This document shows, piece by piece, positions 51,916 through 60,935 of a stretch of DNA of 64,000 nt. Made by a program: the position numbers and the translations under genes. Source of the stretch: Georgenia subflava (GTDB lineage Bacteria > Actinomycetota > Actinomycetes > Actinomycetales > Actinomycetaceae); contig NZ_VUKD01000003.1 in assembly GCF_009193155.1 (NCBI RefSeq), positions 698,061 through 762,060 on the forward strand, read 5' to 3'. Every line of letters begins with the position of its first letter. Position 1 is the first letter of the stretch. The notes below the pieces were generated by a model that was given only the letters and a program-made list of their open reading frames with translations, ran no database searches and was not told where the DNA came from.

Positions 51916-52903
51916 GGACCCCCGCCGCCCAGGCGTCCACCTCGGCGGACAGCTCCTGCCGGCGGGCGTCGTCGACGAAGGCGGCCGCGACCCCGTTGCG
52001 GGCCAGGGTCGTCAGCTCCTGCGGTCCGAGATCGAGCGCCTCGGTCACCTGCCGGAGGTTCTCGTCGACGTAGCCGCCGAAGTACGCCGGGTCGTCGGAG
52101 TTGACGGTCACGACCAGGCCGGCGTCCAGCATGGCGCGCAGCGGGTGGTCGGCGATGGTGTCCACCACGCGCAGGCGCACGTTGGACAGCGGGCACACGG
52201 TGAGCGGGACGCGCTCGCGCACGAGCCGCTCGACCACCGCGGGGTCCTCCATGGCGCGCACGCCGTGGTCGACCCGTTCGACCTTCAGAATGTCGAGCAC
52301 GTCGGTGACGTTCTGCGGCGGGCCCTCCTCGCCGGCGTGCGCGACGAGGCGCAGCCCGTTCGCGCGGGCGAGGTCGAACGCCGGCGCGAACTCCGACGCG
52401 TGGCTGGTCAGCTCGGTCGAGCACAGGCCGACACCGAGCAACGGGACGTCGAGCGCCAGGATCTCCTCGAGCGCGGCGAGCGCCTCGGAGCCGGGGAGGT
52501 GACGCAGGAACGTCACGATGAGCCCCGAGGTGAGGCCGTGCTCGCGCTCGCTGGCGCCGAGTGCCCCGGTGACGCCGGCGAGCACCTCGGCCGCCGGGAT
52601 CCCGCGGCCGGTGTGGGCCTGGATGTCGAGGAACACCTCGGCGTGCCGCACGCCGGCCTCGGCGGCGCGGGCGAGGTAGGCGTTGGTCAGGTCGGCGAAG
52701 TCGGCGGCCGTGCGCAGCACCGTCATGTTCGCGTAGTAGAGGTCGAGGAAGCTCTGCAGGTCCGTGAAGGAGTAGCGCGAGCGCAGGTCGTCCAGGTCCG
52801 TGTAGGGCAGCTCGACGTCGTTGCGCTCGGCGAGGGCGAAGATCAGCTCGGGCTCGAGCGTCCCCTCGAGGTGGACGTGGAGCTCGACGGCAGGCATCAG
52901 CAT
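51902..52903 (-). CDS. add: Adenosine deaminase
   Basis: A 333-residue metal-dependent deaminase of the ADA family. Zinc ligands HVHLEG (His9, His11), VAHAGEEG (third His with catalytic Glu) and VNSDDPAYFGG (Asp pair) are all present; VDHGVRAMED carries the active-site His. It converts adenosine to inosine in purine salvage. ATG 52903 gives MLMPAVELHVHLEG; ATG 52897 is also possible. Its stop is the last unit of the 20-bp array. Confidence 0.92.
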   Translation of the reverse strand: MLMPAVELHVHLEGTLEPELIFALAERNDVELPYTDLDDLRSRYSFTDLQSFLDLYYANMTVLRTAADFADLTNAYLARAAEAGVRHAEVFLDIQAHTGRGIPAAEVLAGVTGALGASEREHGLTSGLIVTFLRHLPGSEALAALEEILALDVPLLGVGLCSTELTSHASEFAPAFDLARANGLRLVAHAGEEGPPQNVTDVLDILKVERVDHGVRAMEDPAVVERLVRERVPLTVCPLSNVRLRVVDTIADHPLRAMLDAGLVVTVNSDDPAYFGGYVDENLRQVTEALDLGPQELTTLARNGVAAAFVDDARRQELSAEVDAWAAGVRQTS

Positions 52904-53111
52904 CCCGACAGTATGGCCACGGCGCGCGGGAGACGCAGCGACATTCTCGGCTCGTCGCGAACGAGCGTGCTGGTGGGGTCGGAATCCGCCGATCTCGAGC
53001 AGGGCTCTGGCGATGTGGCGCCGGCGACGTTCGGCCAGGGCTGCCTGCCGGCCGCGCACGCGGCCCAGCCGAGCGGCTCGACGCGCGCGACTAAGCCGTC
53101 GTCTAGTGCGT

Positions 53112-53741
53112 CTAGCCCCCGGGCGCGGCGTAGCGTGCGGCGATCGTGCGAGCGGCTTCGTCGACGGCGCGGAGCTGCTCGTCGTCGGTGATCGACCATG
53201 TGCCGTGCACGAGGCGCGGCCAGAAGATCGCGGACGCGATCATGCCGAGGAACTGGGCCGACGCGACATCCGGATCCTCGATGTCGGCGGTTCCCGCCGC
53301 GTGCTCCGCCCGGAGATAGCGTCCGAGGGCCGCGAGCACCGGCAGCGTGCCGAAATCGAAGGTGCGCTCGCGCAGCTCCGGGAACCTCGGCGACTCGGCG
53401 ATCACGACCCGCATCAGGGCAACCATGTGGGGGCGGGTCAGCAGCTCCGCGTACGCGCGGCCCAGCACCACCAAGCCCGCGTGGAAGTCCCCCGTCGGAA
53501 GGTCGACGGGCTCCGCGTCGGGCGACCCACCCGCCGCGAGCACCGTCGCCTCGAAGAGCGCGGCCTTCGTCGGGAACTGCTTGAACAGGGTCGCCCTGGA
53601 GACGCCCGCGCCCTCGGCGACGCGTGCCAGCGACGTGCGGTCGTATCCGGACTCGAGGAACAGTCGCACAGCCGCGTCGAGGATCGTCGCGCGGTTCTTC
53701 GCGGCGACCTCACGGTGGTACGAGGGGAGCTCGCGTGACAT
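53112..53741 (-). CDS. TetR family regulator divergent from the DHFR-like gene
   Basis: A 209-residue TetR protein: helix-turn-helix in NRATILDAAVRLFLESGYDR then VAEGAGVSRATLFKQFPTKA (residues 16-63), followed by an all-helical ligand domain. It is divergent from the RibD-C/DHFR-like gene across 105 bp that contain a long inverted repeat, so it very likely represses both itself and that gene. ATG 53741. Confidence 0.92.
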   Translation of the reverse strand: MSRELPSYHREVAAKNRATILDAAVRLFLESGYDRTSLARVAEGAGVSRATLFKQFPTKAALFEATVLAAGGSPDAEPVDLPTGDFHAGLVVLGRAYAELLTRPHMVALMRVVIAESPRFPELRERTFDFGTLPVLAALGRYLRAEHAAGTADIEDPDVASAQFLGMIASAIFWPRLVHGTWSITDDEQLRAVDEAARTIAARYAAPGG

Positions 53742-53744
53742 TCA

Positions 53745-53793
53745 CCCAGTATCCCATGAGGTGAGTCTCTTGACTCGCCTCATGGTGACTGGG
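53745..53793. promoter_or_regulatory. 49-bp inverted repeat, putative TetR operator
   Basis: The arms are CCCAGT plus CCATGAGGTGAGTC and GACTCGCCTCATGG plus ACTGGG, separated by TCTT; the 14-bp inner arms differ at one position. The centre GTGAGTCTCTTGACTCGC has the shape of a TetR-family operator (AGTC-N4-GACT). It starts 4 bp from the tetR start codon and lies 54 bp before the DHFR-like gene, so it covers both promoters. Confidence 0.8.
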
Positions 53794-53846
53794 TAGATTC
53801 GCAGAGGTAAGCCGAGCAACTCACCTCTACCGAGAAGGAGCAGCTC

Positions 53847-54389
53847 ATGGCTCGAGTGATCGTCCATGCGACGGTGACCGTCGACGGATTCATCGCGGAC
53901 GCAGACGGCGGGGTCGACTGGATGTTCGGTCGCCCCTCAGCTCCCGAGGACGACGCCGTCGTCGAGAAGGTCATCGATCGCATCGGCGCCGTGGTCGGAG
54001 GAGCGAACAAGGCGCAGACCGTCGAAGACGGCGAGATCCCCTACGGCGGCATGCTGAAGGTGCCGGTGTACCTCATGACCCACAGCGCTCACGAGCCGAT
54101 CGAGCGGGACGGCGTCACCTACACCTTCGTGGTCGACGACGTCGCGCAGGCGGTCGAGGCGGCCAAGCAGGCGGCGGGTGACGAGTGGGTCAATCTGCTC
54201 GGGGGAAGCATCTCGCGACAGTGCCTCCTGCTCGGACTCGTCGACGAGCTCCACCTCGACGTCGCGCCGGTCCTGCTCGGTGAGGGCATCTCGCTGTTCG
54301 CCGGGCTGGGGCAGCGCATCGAGCTGGAACGCGTCGAGACGTCGGCGTTCGCGAGCGAGACCCACCTCCGCTACCGCGTCCTGCGCTGA
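53847..54389 (+). CDS. Dihydrofolate-reductase-like (RibD C-terminal) protein
   Basis: A 180-residue reductase-fold protein of the RibD-C/DHFR superfamily: VIVHATVTVDGFIADADGGV at the start, VVGGANKAQT near 50 and VNLLGGSISRQCLLLGLVDE near 115 for NADPH binding. Homologues next to TetR genes are frequent and mostly uncharacterised. GAGAAGGAG is the binding site. It is regulated, by inference, by the divergent TetR gene. Confidence 0.88.
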   Translation: MARVIVHATVTVDGFIADADGGVDWMFGRPSAPEDDAVVEKVIDRIGAVVGGANKAQTVEDGEIPYGGMLKVPVYLMTHSAHEPIERDGVTYTFVVDDVAQAVEAAKQAAGDEWVNLLGGSISRQCLLLGLVDELHLDVAPVLLGEGISLFAGLGQRIELERVETSAFASETHLRYRVLR

Positions 54390-54400
54390 CCGGGCCCCGG

Positions 54401-54898
54401 TCAGGCTCGGGCGATGACCAGCGTCTCCCCGCGCGCCCCGCCCATCCACACGTCCTGGCAGGCCGCCGCCATCTCGACGAGTCCGTCGACGACCGTGGCG
54501 AACACGTTCCCCGGCACCCAGCCCTGGTCGCCGTTGATGAGCAGGTTGTTGCGGCCGTAGAACAGGGCCAGGTCCACGACGCCGGCGCCCTGCGCGGTCC
54601 CGGTGCCCTCCTGGTACCCGTAGGCGGGGTTCGCCAGGCTGCCGCCGGTGAAGTCGAAGTAGCACACGTCCCCGGGGATCGGTGTGATCGTGGTGTTCTC
54701 CGGGCCGGGCTCGCTCGGCGCGAACGCCGGCACCAGGGTGTAGATCTCGTTCCGCGCGTACTTGCCGTGGAAGACCTGGTCAGCCAGCGGCAGGGCGTCC
54801 CACACGGCGGCCGCGGTGCGCGGTGCCTCGGCGTCGAGCAGCCGGGCGGTGCAGGTGACGCCGCGGGCGGCGAGCGTGAGGGTGATGTGTCGGTCCAC
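54401..54898 (-). CDS. DUF3830 family protein
   Basis: A 165-residue cyclophilin-like-fold protein. AVWDALPLADQVFHGKYARN, CYFDFTG and FYGRNNLLINGDQGWVPGNV match DUF3830, a family found beside Asp/Glu-racemase-like, amidase and M24 genes in catabolic clusters. Function unknown. GTG start with AAGGAG. It is the third gene of the left arm of the catabolic island, 16 nt after the amidase. Confidence 0.82.
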   Translation of the reverse strand: MDRHITLTLAARGVTCTARLLDAEAPRTAAAVWDALPLADQVFHGKYARNEIYTLVPAFAPSEPGPENTTITPIPGDVCYFDFTGGSLANPAYGYQEGTGTAQGAGVVDLALFYGRNNLLINGDQGWVPGNVFATVVDGLVEMAAACQDVWMGGARGETLVIARA

Positions 54899-54914
54899 GA
54901 GGTGCTCCTTGTCG

Positions 54915-56327
54915 TCAGCTACCTGGCGGGGCCGCGGGAGGCACCGCCGCCCCCCAGTCGGTCGCCGCCTCGTACGCCCGCGCGGCGCGCAGGACGAGCG
55001 CGTCGTCGTGCCGCGGGCCGACGATCTGCAGGCCGACCGGCAGCCCCGCCGCGGTGAACCCGCACGGCACGGACGCCGCGGGCTGCTGGGTCATGTTGAA
55101 CGGGTACGTGTAGGGCGTCCAGCTCGTCCAGTCCGAGCTCGGCCAGCCGGGCGGGACGTCGGCGCCGAGCGGGAACGCCGGGAGCGGCAGCGTCGGCGTC
55201 ACCAGCAGGTCGTAGGTCTCGTGGAAGCGTCCCATGAGGACCCCCAGGCTCATCCGCACCGCTGTCGCGTCCAGGTAGCGGCCGGCGTCGACGGGTCCGG
55301 TGCGCGCGATCGCGGCATGCAGCCCCGGGTCGACCCGCCCGACGACGTCGTCGCCGAAGGGCTCGAGGACCTTGGCGGCACCGGCGAACCACAGCGCGTG
55401 GAACGCCTCCACGGGGTCGGCGAACCCCGGGTCGACCTCCTCGACGACGGCGCCGAGGTCCGCCAGCACGCCGGCCGCCCGGCGCACGGCCGCCTCGACC
55501 TCGGCGTCGTTCTCCCCGTACCCCAGGTCCGCGGAGTAGGCGACGCGCAGCCCGGCCACACCGTCGTCGAGGCCGTCCAGGAAGGAGCCGGCCGGCGTCG
55601 GCAGCGCGGACCAGTCGCGGGCGTCGAACCCGGTGACGACGTCCAGCAGCAGCGCGGCGTCGCTCACCGTGCGGGTCATGGGCCCGGCGTGCGCGAGCGT
55701 GCCGAAGGGGCTGGCTGGGTACATCGGCACGAGCCCGTACGTCGGCTTGATGGTGACCGTCCCGGTGAAGGCGGCCGGGATACGGACCGACCCGCCGCCG
55801 TCGGTGCCCACCGACCACGCCCCCATGCCCAGGGCGACGGCGGTGGCGGAGCCGCCGCTCGAGCCGCCGGACGTCAGGGCCGGGTCCCACGGGTTCCCGG
55901 TCGCGCCGTGCCGGAGGGAGTCGGTCACTCCCTTCCACGCGAGCTCCGGGGTGGTGGTCTTGCCCAGTAGGACGGCGCCGGTCTCCCGCAGCCGGGCGAC
56001 GGCGGGGGCGTCGTCGGGCCAGGGTCCCGCCTCGTCGACGAGCTGCGTGCCGCGCAGCGTCGGCCAGCCCGCCGTGAGCAGGATGTCCTTGACCGAGGTC
56101 GGCACGCCGTCGCCGGGCCCGAGCGGGGACCCTGCATGCCACCGCCGCTCCGACGCGGCGGCCGCGGCCAGGGCACCCTCGTGGTCGACGAGGACGAACG
56201 CGTTGACCGCGCGGTCGCCCTCGTCGATGGCCGCCAGCGCCGCGCGGGTGGCCTCCACGGGTGAGATCGAGCCGTCGCGGTACCGGGCGACGAGGTCGGT
56301 GGCCGGGAGGCGGGAGAGGTCGTTCAC
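54915..56327 (-). CDS. Amidase signature family amidase
   Basis: A 470-residue amidase with the Ser-cisSer-Lys triad: Lys in PTSVKDIL near residue 79, and the Gly/Ser-rich TSGGSSGGSATAVALGMG near 150-167 with GTDGGGSVRIPAAF carrying the nucleophile. It would hydrolyse an amide intermediate. The GTG start overlaps the stop of the dehydrogenase gene (GTGA). Family members include GatA-like and nicotinamidase-like enzymes; substrate unknown. Confidence 0.9.
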   Translation of the reverse strand: MNDLSRLPATDLVARYRDGSISPVEATRAALAAIDEGDRAVNAFVLVDHEGALAAAAASERRWHAGSPLGPGDGVPTSVKDILLTAGWPTLRGTQLVDEAGPWPDDAPAVARLRETGAVLLGKTTTPELAWKGVTDSLRHGATGNPWDPALTSGGSSGGSATAVALGMGAWSVGTDGGGSVRIPAAFTGTVTIKPTYGLVPMYPASPFGTLAHAGPMTRTVSDAALLLDVVTGFDARDWSALPTPAGSFLDGLDDGVAGLRVAYSADLGYGENDAEVEAAVRRAAGVLADLGAVVEEVDPGFADPVEAFHALWFAGAAKVLEPFGDDVVGRVDPGLHAAIARTGPVDAGRYLDATAVRMSLGVLMGRFHETYDLLVTPTLPLPAFPLGADVPPGWPSSDWTSWTPYTYPFNMTQQPAASVPCGFTAAGLPVGLQIVGPRHDDALVLRAARAYEAATDWGAAVPPAAPPGS

Positions 56328-57337
56328 CGGCCCGGCTCCCCCGCCGGCTGCGTGCTCGGGACGAAGCCGAGCTCCTTGTCGACGACGTTGGCGAGCTCCT
56401 CGCCGTCGAGCCAGCGCAGCGCGTTGTCCACGAACTGCCGCGCGAGGGTCTCCCGCCAGCCGAAGGTGTCGCCGGACATGTGCGCTGTGATGCTCACGCC
56501 CGGGGTGGTCCAGAGCGGGTTGTCGCTCGGCAGCGGCTCGGTGGCGAAGACGTCCAGGGAGGCGGCGGCGAGCCGGCCCGCGGTCAGCGCCGCGACGAGG
56601 TCGTCCTCGACGACGACGGCGCCGCGTCCGACGTTGACGAGGTGGGCGGTGGGCTTCATGGCGGCGAGGACCTCGGCGTCGATGAGCCCGGTGGTCGCCG
56701 GCGTCAGCGGGGTCACGACGACGACGTGGTCGGCCCGGCCGACGTGCGCGACGAGATCGGTGCTGGCGATCACCGACCCGAAGTCCGGGTCGCCGTCCCG
56801 CGCGCTCCGGCCGGCCCCCTGCACCTCGACGCCGACGGCGCGGAGCAGGCGGGCGATCTCGCGCCCGATGGCGCCGGTACCCACCACCAGGGCGGTGCTG
56901 CCGGCCACGAGCGTGGTCTCCCGGTGCTCCCACCGGCGCTCGCGCTGCCGGTCGAGGCTGCCGCGGGCGTCCTTGGCGTGGGCGAGCACCGACATCAGGA
57001 CGAACTCGGCGATGGGTCGGTCGAAGACGCCCTTGGCGTTGGTGACCACGACGTCGGACGCGCGCAGCTCGTCGAACAGAAGACTGTCGACGCCGGCCGC
57101 GGCGACGTGGATCCAGCGCAGCCGCCCGGCCGAGGGCCACGCGTCGCGGACCGCCGTCGAGAAGAAGTCCCACAGGAATAGCGCGTCGGCGTCCGCGAGG
57201 GCCATTTCCAGCCCGTCCGCGTCGGTATATGCGACGTCGGCCCGCTCCTCGAGCGCAGCCAGGTGCGGCGGGCGGTCGGCGGAATTGGCGCAGAGGACCG
57301 CGATGCGGCGCCTCGAGCCCTGCTGGGCGAAGGTCAT
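56324..57337 (-). CDS. D-2-hydroxyacid dehydrogenase
   Basis: A 337-residue NAD-dependent dehydrogenase. The Rossmann motif VVGTGAIGREIA is near residue 150, and the catalytic set is Arg in NVGRGAVVVEDDL, Glu in DVFATEPLP and His in ITAHMSGDT. It interconverts a 2-oxoacid and a D-2-hydroxyacid. It is the first gene of the left arm of the island. ATG 57337 follows GGGGATCC; the longer open frame to 57436 is not family-like. Confidence 0.9.
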   Translation of the reverse strand: MTFAQQGSRRRIAVLCANSADRPPHLAALEERADVAYTDADGLEMALADADALFLWDFFSTAVRDAWPSAGRLRWIHVAAAGVDSLLFDELRASDVVVTNAKGVFDRPIAEFVLMSVLAHAKDARGSLDRQRERRWEHRETTLVAGSTALVVGTGAIGREIARLLRAVGVEVQGAGRSARDGDPDFGSVIASTDLVAHVGRADHVVVVTPLTPATTGLIDAEVLAAMKPTAHLVNVGRGAVVVEDDLVAALTAGRLAAASLDVFATEPLPSDNPLWTTPGVSITAHMSGDTFGWRETLARQFVDNALRWLDGEELANVVDKELGFVPSTQPAGEPGR

Positions 57338-57587
57338 GGATCCCCGTCCTGCCGCAGCGGTGCGCGGCTCCTCAGCGGTCGTGACCACCGGCGGGAATAC
57401 CCCGCCACGACGCGGCGTGAAACACGCCGGAAACAAACTTGGCCGTCCTTTCGCCCGGCAATCGCAAGGTCCTGGTCAAAAGGAACGTAGAAACGCGCGG
57501 CGGTGTTGTCAACAATGCCTCGCGCGGGTCATGATCGGCAGCAGGGGCCGGCGGTGCTGCCGACCCGCCTTCGAGAGGAGGTCGCCC
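57338..57587. promoter_or_regulatory. Divergent promoter region of the catabolic island
   Basis: This 250-bp region separates the two arms of the island and is A+T-richer than its surroundings (for example GAAACACGCCGGAAACAAAC near 57418). It contains TTGTCAACAA at 57506-57515. GAGGAGG before 57588 is the ribosome binding site of the racemase-like gene. Promoters for both arms are expected here. Confidence 0.6.
57506..57515. promoter_or_regulatory. Putative GntR/FCD operator TTGTCAACAA
   Basis: TTGT-CA-ACAA is a symmetric site of the form TTGTNNACAA, similar to sites bound by FCD-type GntR regulators. It lies 73 bp before the racemase-like gene, within the shared promoter region. The GntR gene at 63093 closes the right arm and is the natural candidate to bind it. 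One copy only was seen. Confidence 0.5.
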
Positions 57588-58388
57588 GTGCGCGAGCGTC
57601 CCTGGGCCGCCGGGCCGGTGCAGCCCGACGGCATCGGCATGATCCTGCCGCCCGACATGGCCCTGGACCACGAGCTGCGACGGTGGGCGCCGGCGGACGT
57701 CTCGCTGCTGTGCACGCGCACCCCCTACACGGGCCTGCCGGTCTCCGTGGAGATGGCGGAGCGCCTGGGCGACCCGATGGCGCTGAGCCTGGCGGTGCGC
57801 GACCTGGCCGCCTCGGCCCCGGCCGTCTACGCCTACGGGTGCACGTCGGCGGCGTTCGTGCACGGCACGGGGGGCGAGCGACTGCTGGTCGACGCGATGC
57901 TCGCCGCCGGGGCACCCGCCGCGTTCACCGCCGCCGGTGCGCTGCGCCGGGCGCTCGCGCACCTGGGCGTCCGGCGGGTCGCCGTCGCCACGCCGTACGA
58001 CCTCGACGTGACCGAGCGGCTGCGGGCCTACCTCGCCGAGTGCAGGGTGGAGGTCGTCTCCAGCGCGCACCTCGGCATGGCCGGCGGGATCTGGGCGGTG
58101 CCGTACTCGACGACGGCCGACCTCGTCATGAGCGCCGACCACGTGGGGGCGCAGGCCGTCGTCATCTCCTGCACCAACCTGCCGACCTACGACGTCATCG
58201 CCCCGCTCGAGGCCGCGCTCGGCAAGCCGGTCGTGACGGCCAACCAGGCCACGATGTGGGCCGCGCTCCGCGCGATCGGACGCTCCGCCGTCGGCCCGCG
58301 GCAACGCCTGCTCGCCGCCCGGCGCGCCCCCGGCCCCCGCACCAGACGCCACCCGCTGCGCGGGAGCACCACCCCTGCCGCCGTGTGA
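57588..58388 (+). CDS. Asp/Glu racemase superfamily protein (maleate isomerase/EutA-like)
   Basis: A 266-residue protein with both superfamily cysteines: YGCTSAAFVHG near residue 85 and VISCTNLPTYD near 196, followed by GKPVVTANQATMW. This is the layout of maleate isomerase, arylmalonate decarboxylase and EutA-type proteins. The GTG start at 57588 has GAGGAGG about 6 nt upstream and gives VRERPWAAGPVQPDGIG. It begins the right arm of the island and is paralogous to the gene at 62283. Confidence 0.85.
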   Translation: MRERPWAAGPVQPDGIGMILPPDMALDHELRRWAPADVSLLCTRTPYTGLPVSVEMAERLGDPMALSLAVRDLAASAPAVYAYGCTSAAFVHGTGGERLLVDAMLAAGAPAAFTAAGALRRALAHLGVRRVAVATPYDLDVTERLRAYLAECRVEVVSSAHLGMAGGIWAVPYSTTADLVMSADHVGAQAVVISCTNLPTYDVIAPLEAALGKPVVTANQATMWAALRAIGRSAVGPRQRLLAARRAPGPRTRRHPLRGSTTPAAV

Positions 58389-58399
58389 TCGGAGACCCC

Positions 58400-59707
58400 A
58401 TGCTGGACCACGCCTCCCGCGGCACGAGCGCGACGACCACGCGCGAAGCCCCTCCGCGGACGGCACCGCCGCCCGCCACGGTCCGCCCCGCTCCGGCCGC
58501 GCCCACGCGGAGGCGGCAGGCGCGCGCGCCCGCCGCCGGCAGTCCGCCGCAGGAGCACGCCCGGCGGCTCGAGCGCGTCCGTGCGGTCATGGCCCAGCGG
58601 TCGCTGGCCGCCCTGGTCGTGGCCGACCCGGCCAGCATCAACTACCTGTCGGGGTACAACGCGTGGTCGTTCTACACCCCGCAGTGCCTGGTGGTCCCCG
58701 CCGCCGGGAGCCCGGTGCTGTTCGCGCGGGCCATGGACGCCGCGGGGGCGACCTTCACCACCTGGCTCGGCACCGACGACGTGGAGGGCTACCCCGAGGA
58801 GCTCGTGCACAACGAGACCACCCACCCGTACCTGTGGATCGCCGGCCGGCTGCGCGAGCGCGGCCTCGTGACCGACGGTGACGTGGTGGCCGCCGACCTC
58901 GACGCCCACTTCTTCTCCGCACGCGGCTACCTCGCCCTGGCGGCCGGGCTGCCGGGCGTACGAATCGAGGACAGCCGCGCCTTGGTCAACTGGGTCCGGC
59001 TCGTGAAGTCTCCCTACGAGCTCGACCAGCTGCGGATCGCCGGCACCATCGCCCAGCGCGCGATGGAGGTGGCGCTCGCCGCGGTCCGTCCGGGCCGGCG
59101 GCAGTGCGACGTCGTCGCCGACATCATGGCCGCGCAGGCCGTCGGCACGCCGGAGCACGGCGGCGACTACCCGTCCATCGTGCCGATGCTGCCCACCGGC
59201 CGCCGGGCCGGCACACCGCACCTGACCTGGTCCGACGAGCGGCTCCGCGCCGGCGAGGCGACGACGGTCGAGCTCGCCGGGGCCTACCGGCGCTACAACG
59301 TCCCGCTCGCGCGCACGGTGATCCCCGGCCGGCCCGACCGGCGCCTGGCCCACACCGCACTAGTGGTGCGCGACGCGATGGCGCAGCTCCTCGCCGCGAT
59401 GGTCCCCGGGCGCACCGCGCACGAGGTGCACGCCGTCGGCCAGGCGGTCCTCGCCGACGCCGGCCTGGTCAAGGAGTCCCGGATGGGCTACTCGATCGGC
59501 CTCGGCTACCCGCCCGACTGGGGCGAGCACACCGTGAGCCTGCGCCCGGGCGAGCAGGTGGCCCTGCAGGCGGGCATGTGCTTCCACGTGATCCTCGGCA
59601 TGTGGATGGACGGCTGGGGATACGAGCTGTCGGAGCCGGTGGTCGTCACCGCCGGCGGCGTCGAGCGCCTCACCCGCCTCACCCAGAACCTGACGATCAT
59701 CCGATGA
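58400..59707 (+). CDS. M24 family hydrolase (creatinase/ectoine-hydrolase-like)
   Basis: A 435-residue pita-bread-fold protein. NYLSGYNAWSFYTPQCLVV (near residues 76-94) resembles ectoine hydrolases (DoeA/EutD) and creatinases. At the positions of the five metal ligands of aminopeptidases the sequence reads ELAGAYRRYNVPLARTV and GYSIGLGYPPDWGE, so the set is not kept and the enzyme probably is metal-free, as creatinase is. Residues 1-52 are Pro/Ala/Thr-rich. ATG 58400 has GGAG 6 nt upstream. Probably cleaves a C-N bond of a small cyclic or amidine compound. Confidence 0.85.
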   Translation: MLDHASRGTSATTTREAPPRTAPPPATVRPAPAAPTRRRQARAPAAGSPPQEHARRLERVRAVMAQRSLAALVVADPASINYLSGYNAWSFYTPQCLVVPAAGSPVLFARAMDAAGATFTTWLGTDDVEGYPEELVHNETTHPYLWIAGRLRERGLVTDGDVVAADLDAHFFSARGYLALAAGLPGVRIEDSRALVNWVRLVKSPYELDQLRIAGTIAQRAMEVALAAVRPGRRQCDVVADIMAAQAVGTPEHGGDYPSIVPMLPTGRRAGTPHLTWSDERLRAGEATTVELAGAYRRYNVPLARTVIPGRPDRRLAHTALVVRDAMAQLLAAMVPGRTAHEVHAVGQAVLADAGLVKESRMGYSIGLGYPPDWGEHTVSLRPGEQVALQAGMCFHVILGMWMDGWGYELSEPVVVTAGGVERLTRLTQNLTIIR

Positions 59708-59729
59708 CCCCGACGACGAGGACGTGACC

Positions 59730-60935
59730 ATGAGACAGTCGGCCACCCAGCTCCCCCTGGCCTCCCGGGCCACCGGCCTGGTCGGGTCGGTGATCGACTC
59801 GAGCACCTCGCTGCTGGCGCGCCAGGAGCACGACGTCGTCAGCTTCGCGATGGGCTCGCCGGCGGCCGAGGCGGTCCCCACCGACGTCCTCGGCGAGATC
59901 AACGCCGCCGTCCTCGCCCGCCACGACGCCTACCTCTACGCCGCGACCGAGGGCGACCCGGCCCTGCGCTCGGCCGTGCTGGCGATGCTCGACGGCACCG
60001 GGGAGGCCACGACCGAGGAGCGGCTGACCATCACGAGCGGCGGCATGCAGGGCATCGACCTCGCCTGCAAGCTCTTCGTCGACCCCGGTGACCTGGTGGT
60101 GGTGGAGTCCCCGACGTACACGAACGGCTCCGCCACGGTCATGTCCTACGGCGGCGAGGTCCTCGAGGCGCCGATGGACGACGACGGTCTGGTCGTCGAG
60201 CTCCTGCCCGACCTGGTGGCCCGGGCCGGTCGCACACCCACCGCGATCTACACGATCCCGAACTTCCAGAACCCGTCGGGCACCACGCTCTCGCTGCGTC
60301 GCCGCGAGGCGCTCCTCGAGATCGCGCGCGAGTGGGGCGCGATGATCATCGACGACGACCCCTACGGCCTGCTGCGCTTCGCCGGGGACGAGGTGGCGGG
60401 GCTGCGCGAGCTCAGCGACGGCGACCCGCTGGTCTTCTCCGTCCGTACGTTCTCCAAGCTCCTGGCGCCGGGGCTGCGGGTGGGCTGGGTGGACGCCGCA
60501 CCCGAGCTGGGCCAGCTGCTCATCAACGCCAAGCAGGCGATGGACACGTGCACGAACCTGCCGGCGCAGCGCCTGGTGGCGGCGTTCCTCGACGGCGGCC
60601 ACCTCGCCGACCATCTCGCGCGGCTGCGTCCGGAGTACCGCGCCCGCAAGGAGGCGATGCAGGACGCACTCGCCGAGCACCTGGGCGACGTCGCCACCTG
60701 GACCGACCCCGACGGCGGCTTCTTCCTGTGGGTCACCCTGCCGGACGACGTCGACACCCAGCAGCTCTTCCCGGCCGCGCTGGCCGAGGGCGTGGCCTAC
60801 ATCCCGGGCTCGTCCTTCTCCCCCGGCGGGCGTTTCCCGAACACGCTTCGGCTGTGCTTCGCCTCGACGACGCCGGCTCGCACCGACGTCGGCATCCGGC
60901 GCCTGCGCCGCGCGATCGACGCAGCCCGTGGCTGA
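59730..60935 (+). CDS. PLP-dependent aminotransferase, MocR/ARO8-like without HTH
   Basis: A 401-residue fold-type-I aminotransferase. YTIPNFQNPSGTTLS, IDDDPYGLLRF and RTFSKLLAPGLRVGW (Schiff-base Lys243) are standard for the class I/II group related to 2-aminoadipate aminotransferase and the catalytic part of MocR regulators. There is no N-terminal winged helix. ATG 59730 has GAGGA upstream; it follows the M24 gene by 22 nt. It probably transaminates an amino-acid intermediate released by the hydrolases. Confidence 0.9.
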   Translation: MRQSATQLPLASRATGLVGSVIDSSTSLLARQEHDVVSFAMGSPAAEAVPTDVLGEINAAVLARHDAYLYAATEGDPALRSAVLAMLDGTGEATTEERLTITSGGMQGIDLACKLFVDPGDLVVVESPTYTNGSATVMSYGGEVLEAPMDDDGLVVELLPDLVARAGRTPTAIYTIPNFQNPSGTTLSLRRREALLEIAREWGAMIIDDDPYGLLRFAGDEVAGLRELSDGDPLVFSVRTFSKLLAPGLRVGWVDAAPELGQLLINAKQAMDTCTNLPAQRLVAAFLDGGHLADHLARLRPEYRARKEAMQDALAEHLGDVATWTDPDGGFFLWVTLPDDVDTQQLFPAALAEGVAYIPGSSFSPGGRFPNTLRLCFASTTPARTDVGIRRLRRAIDAARG

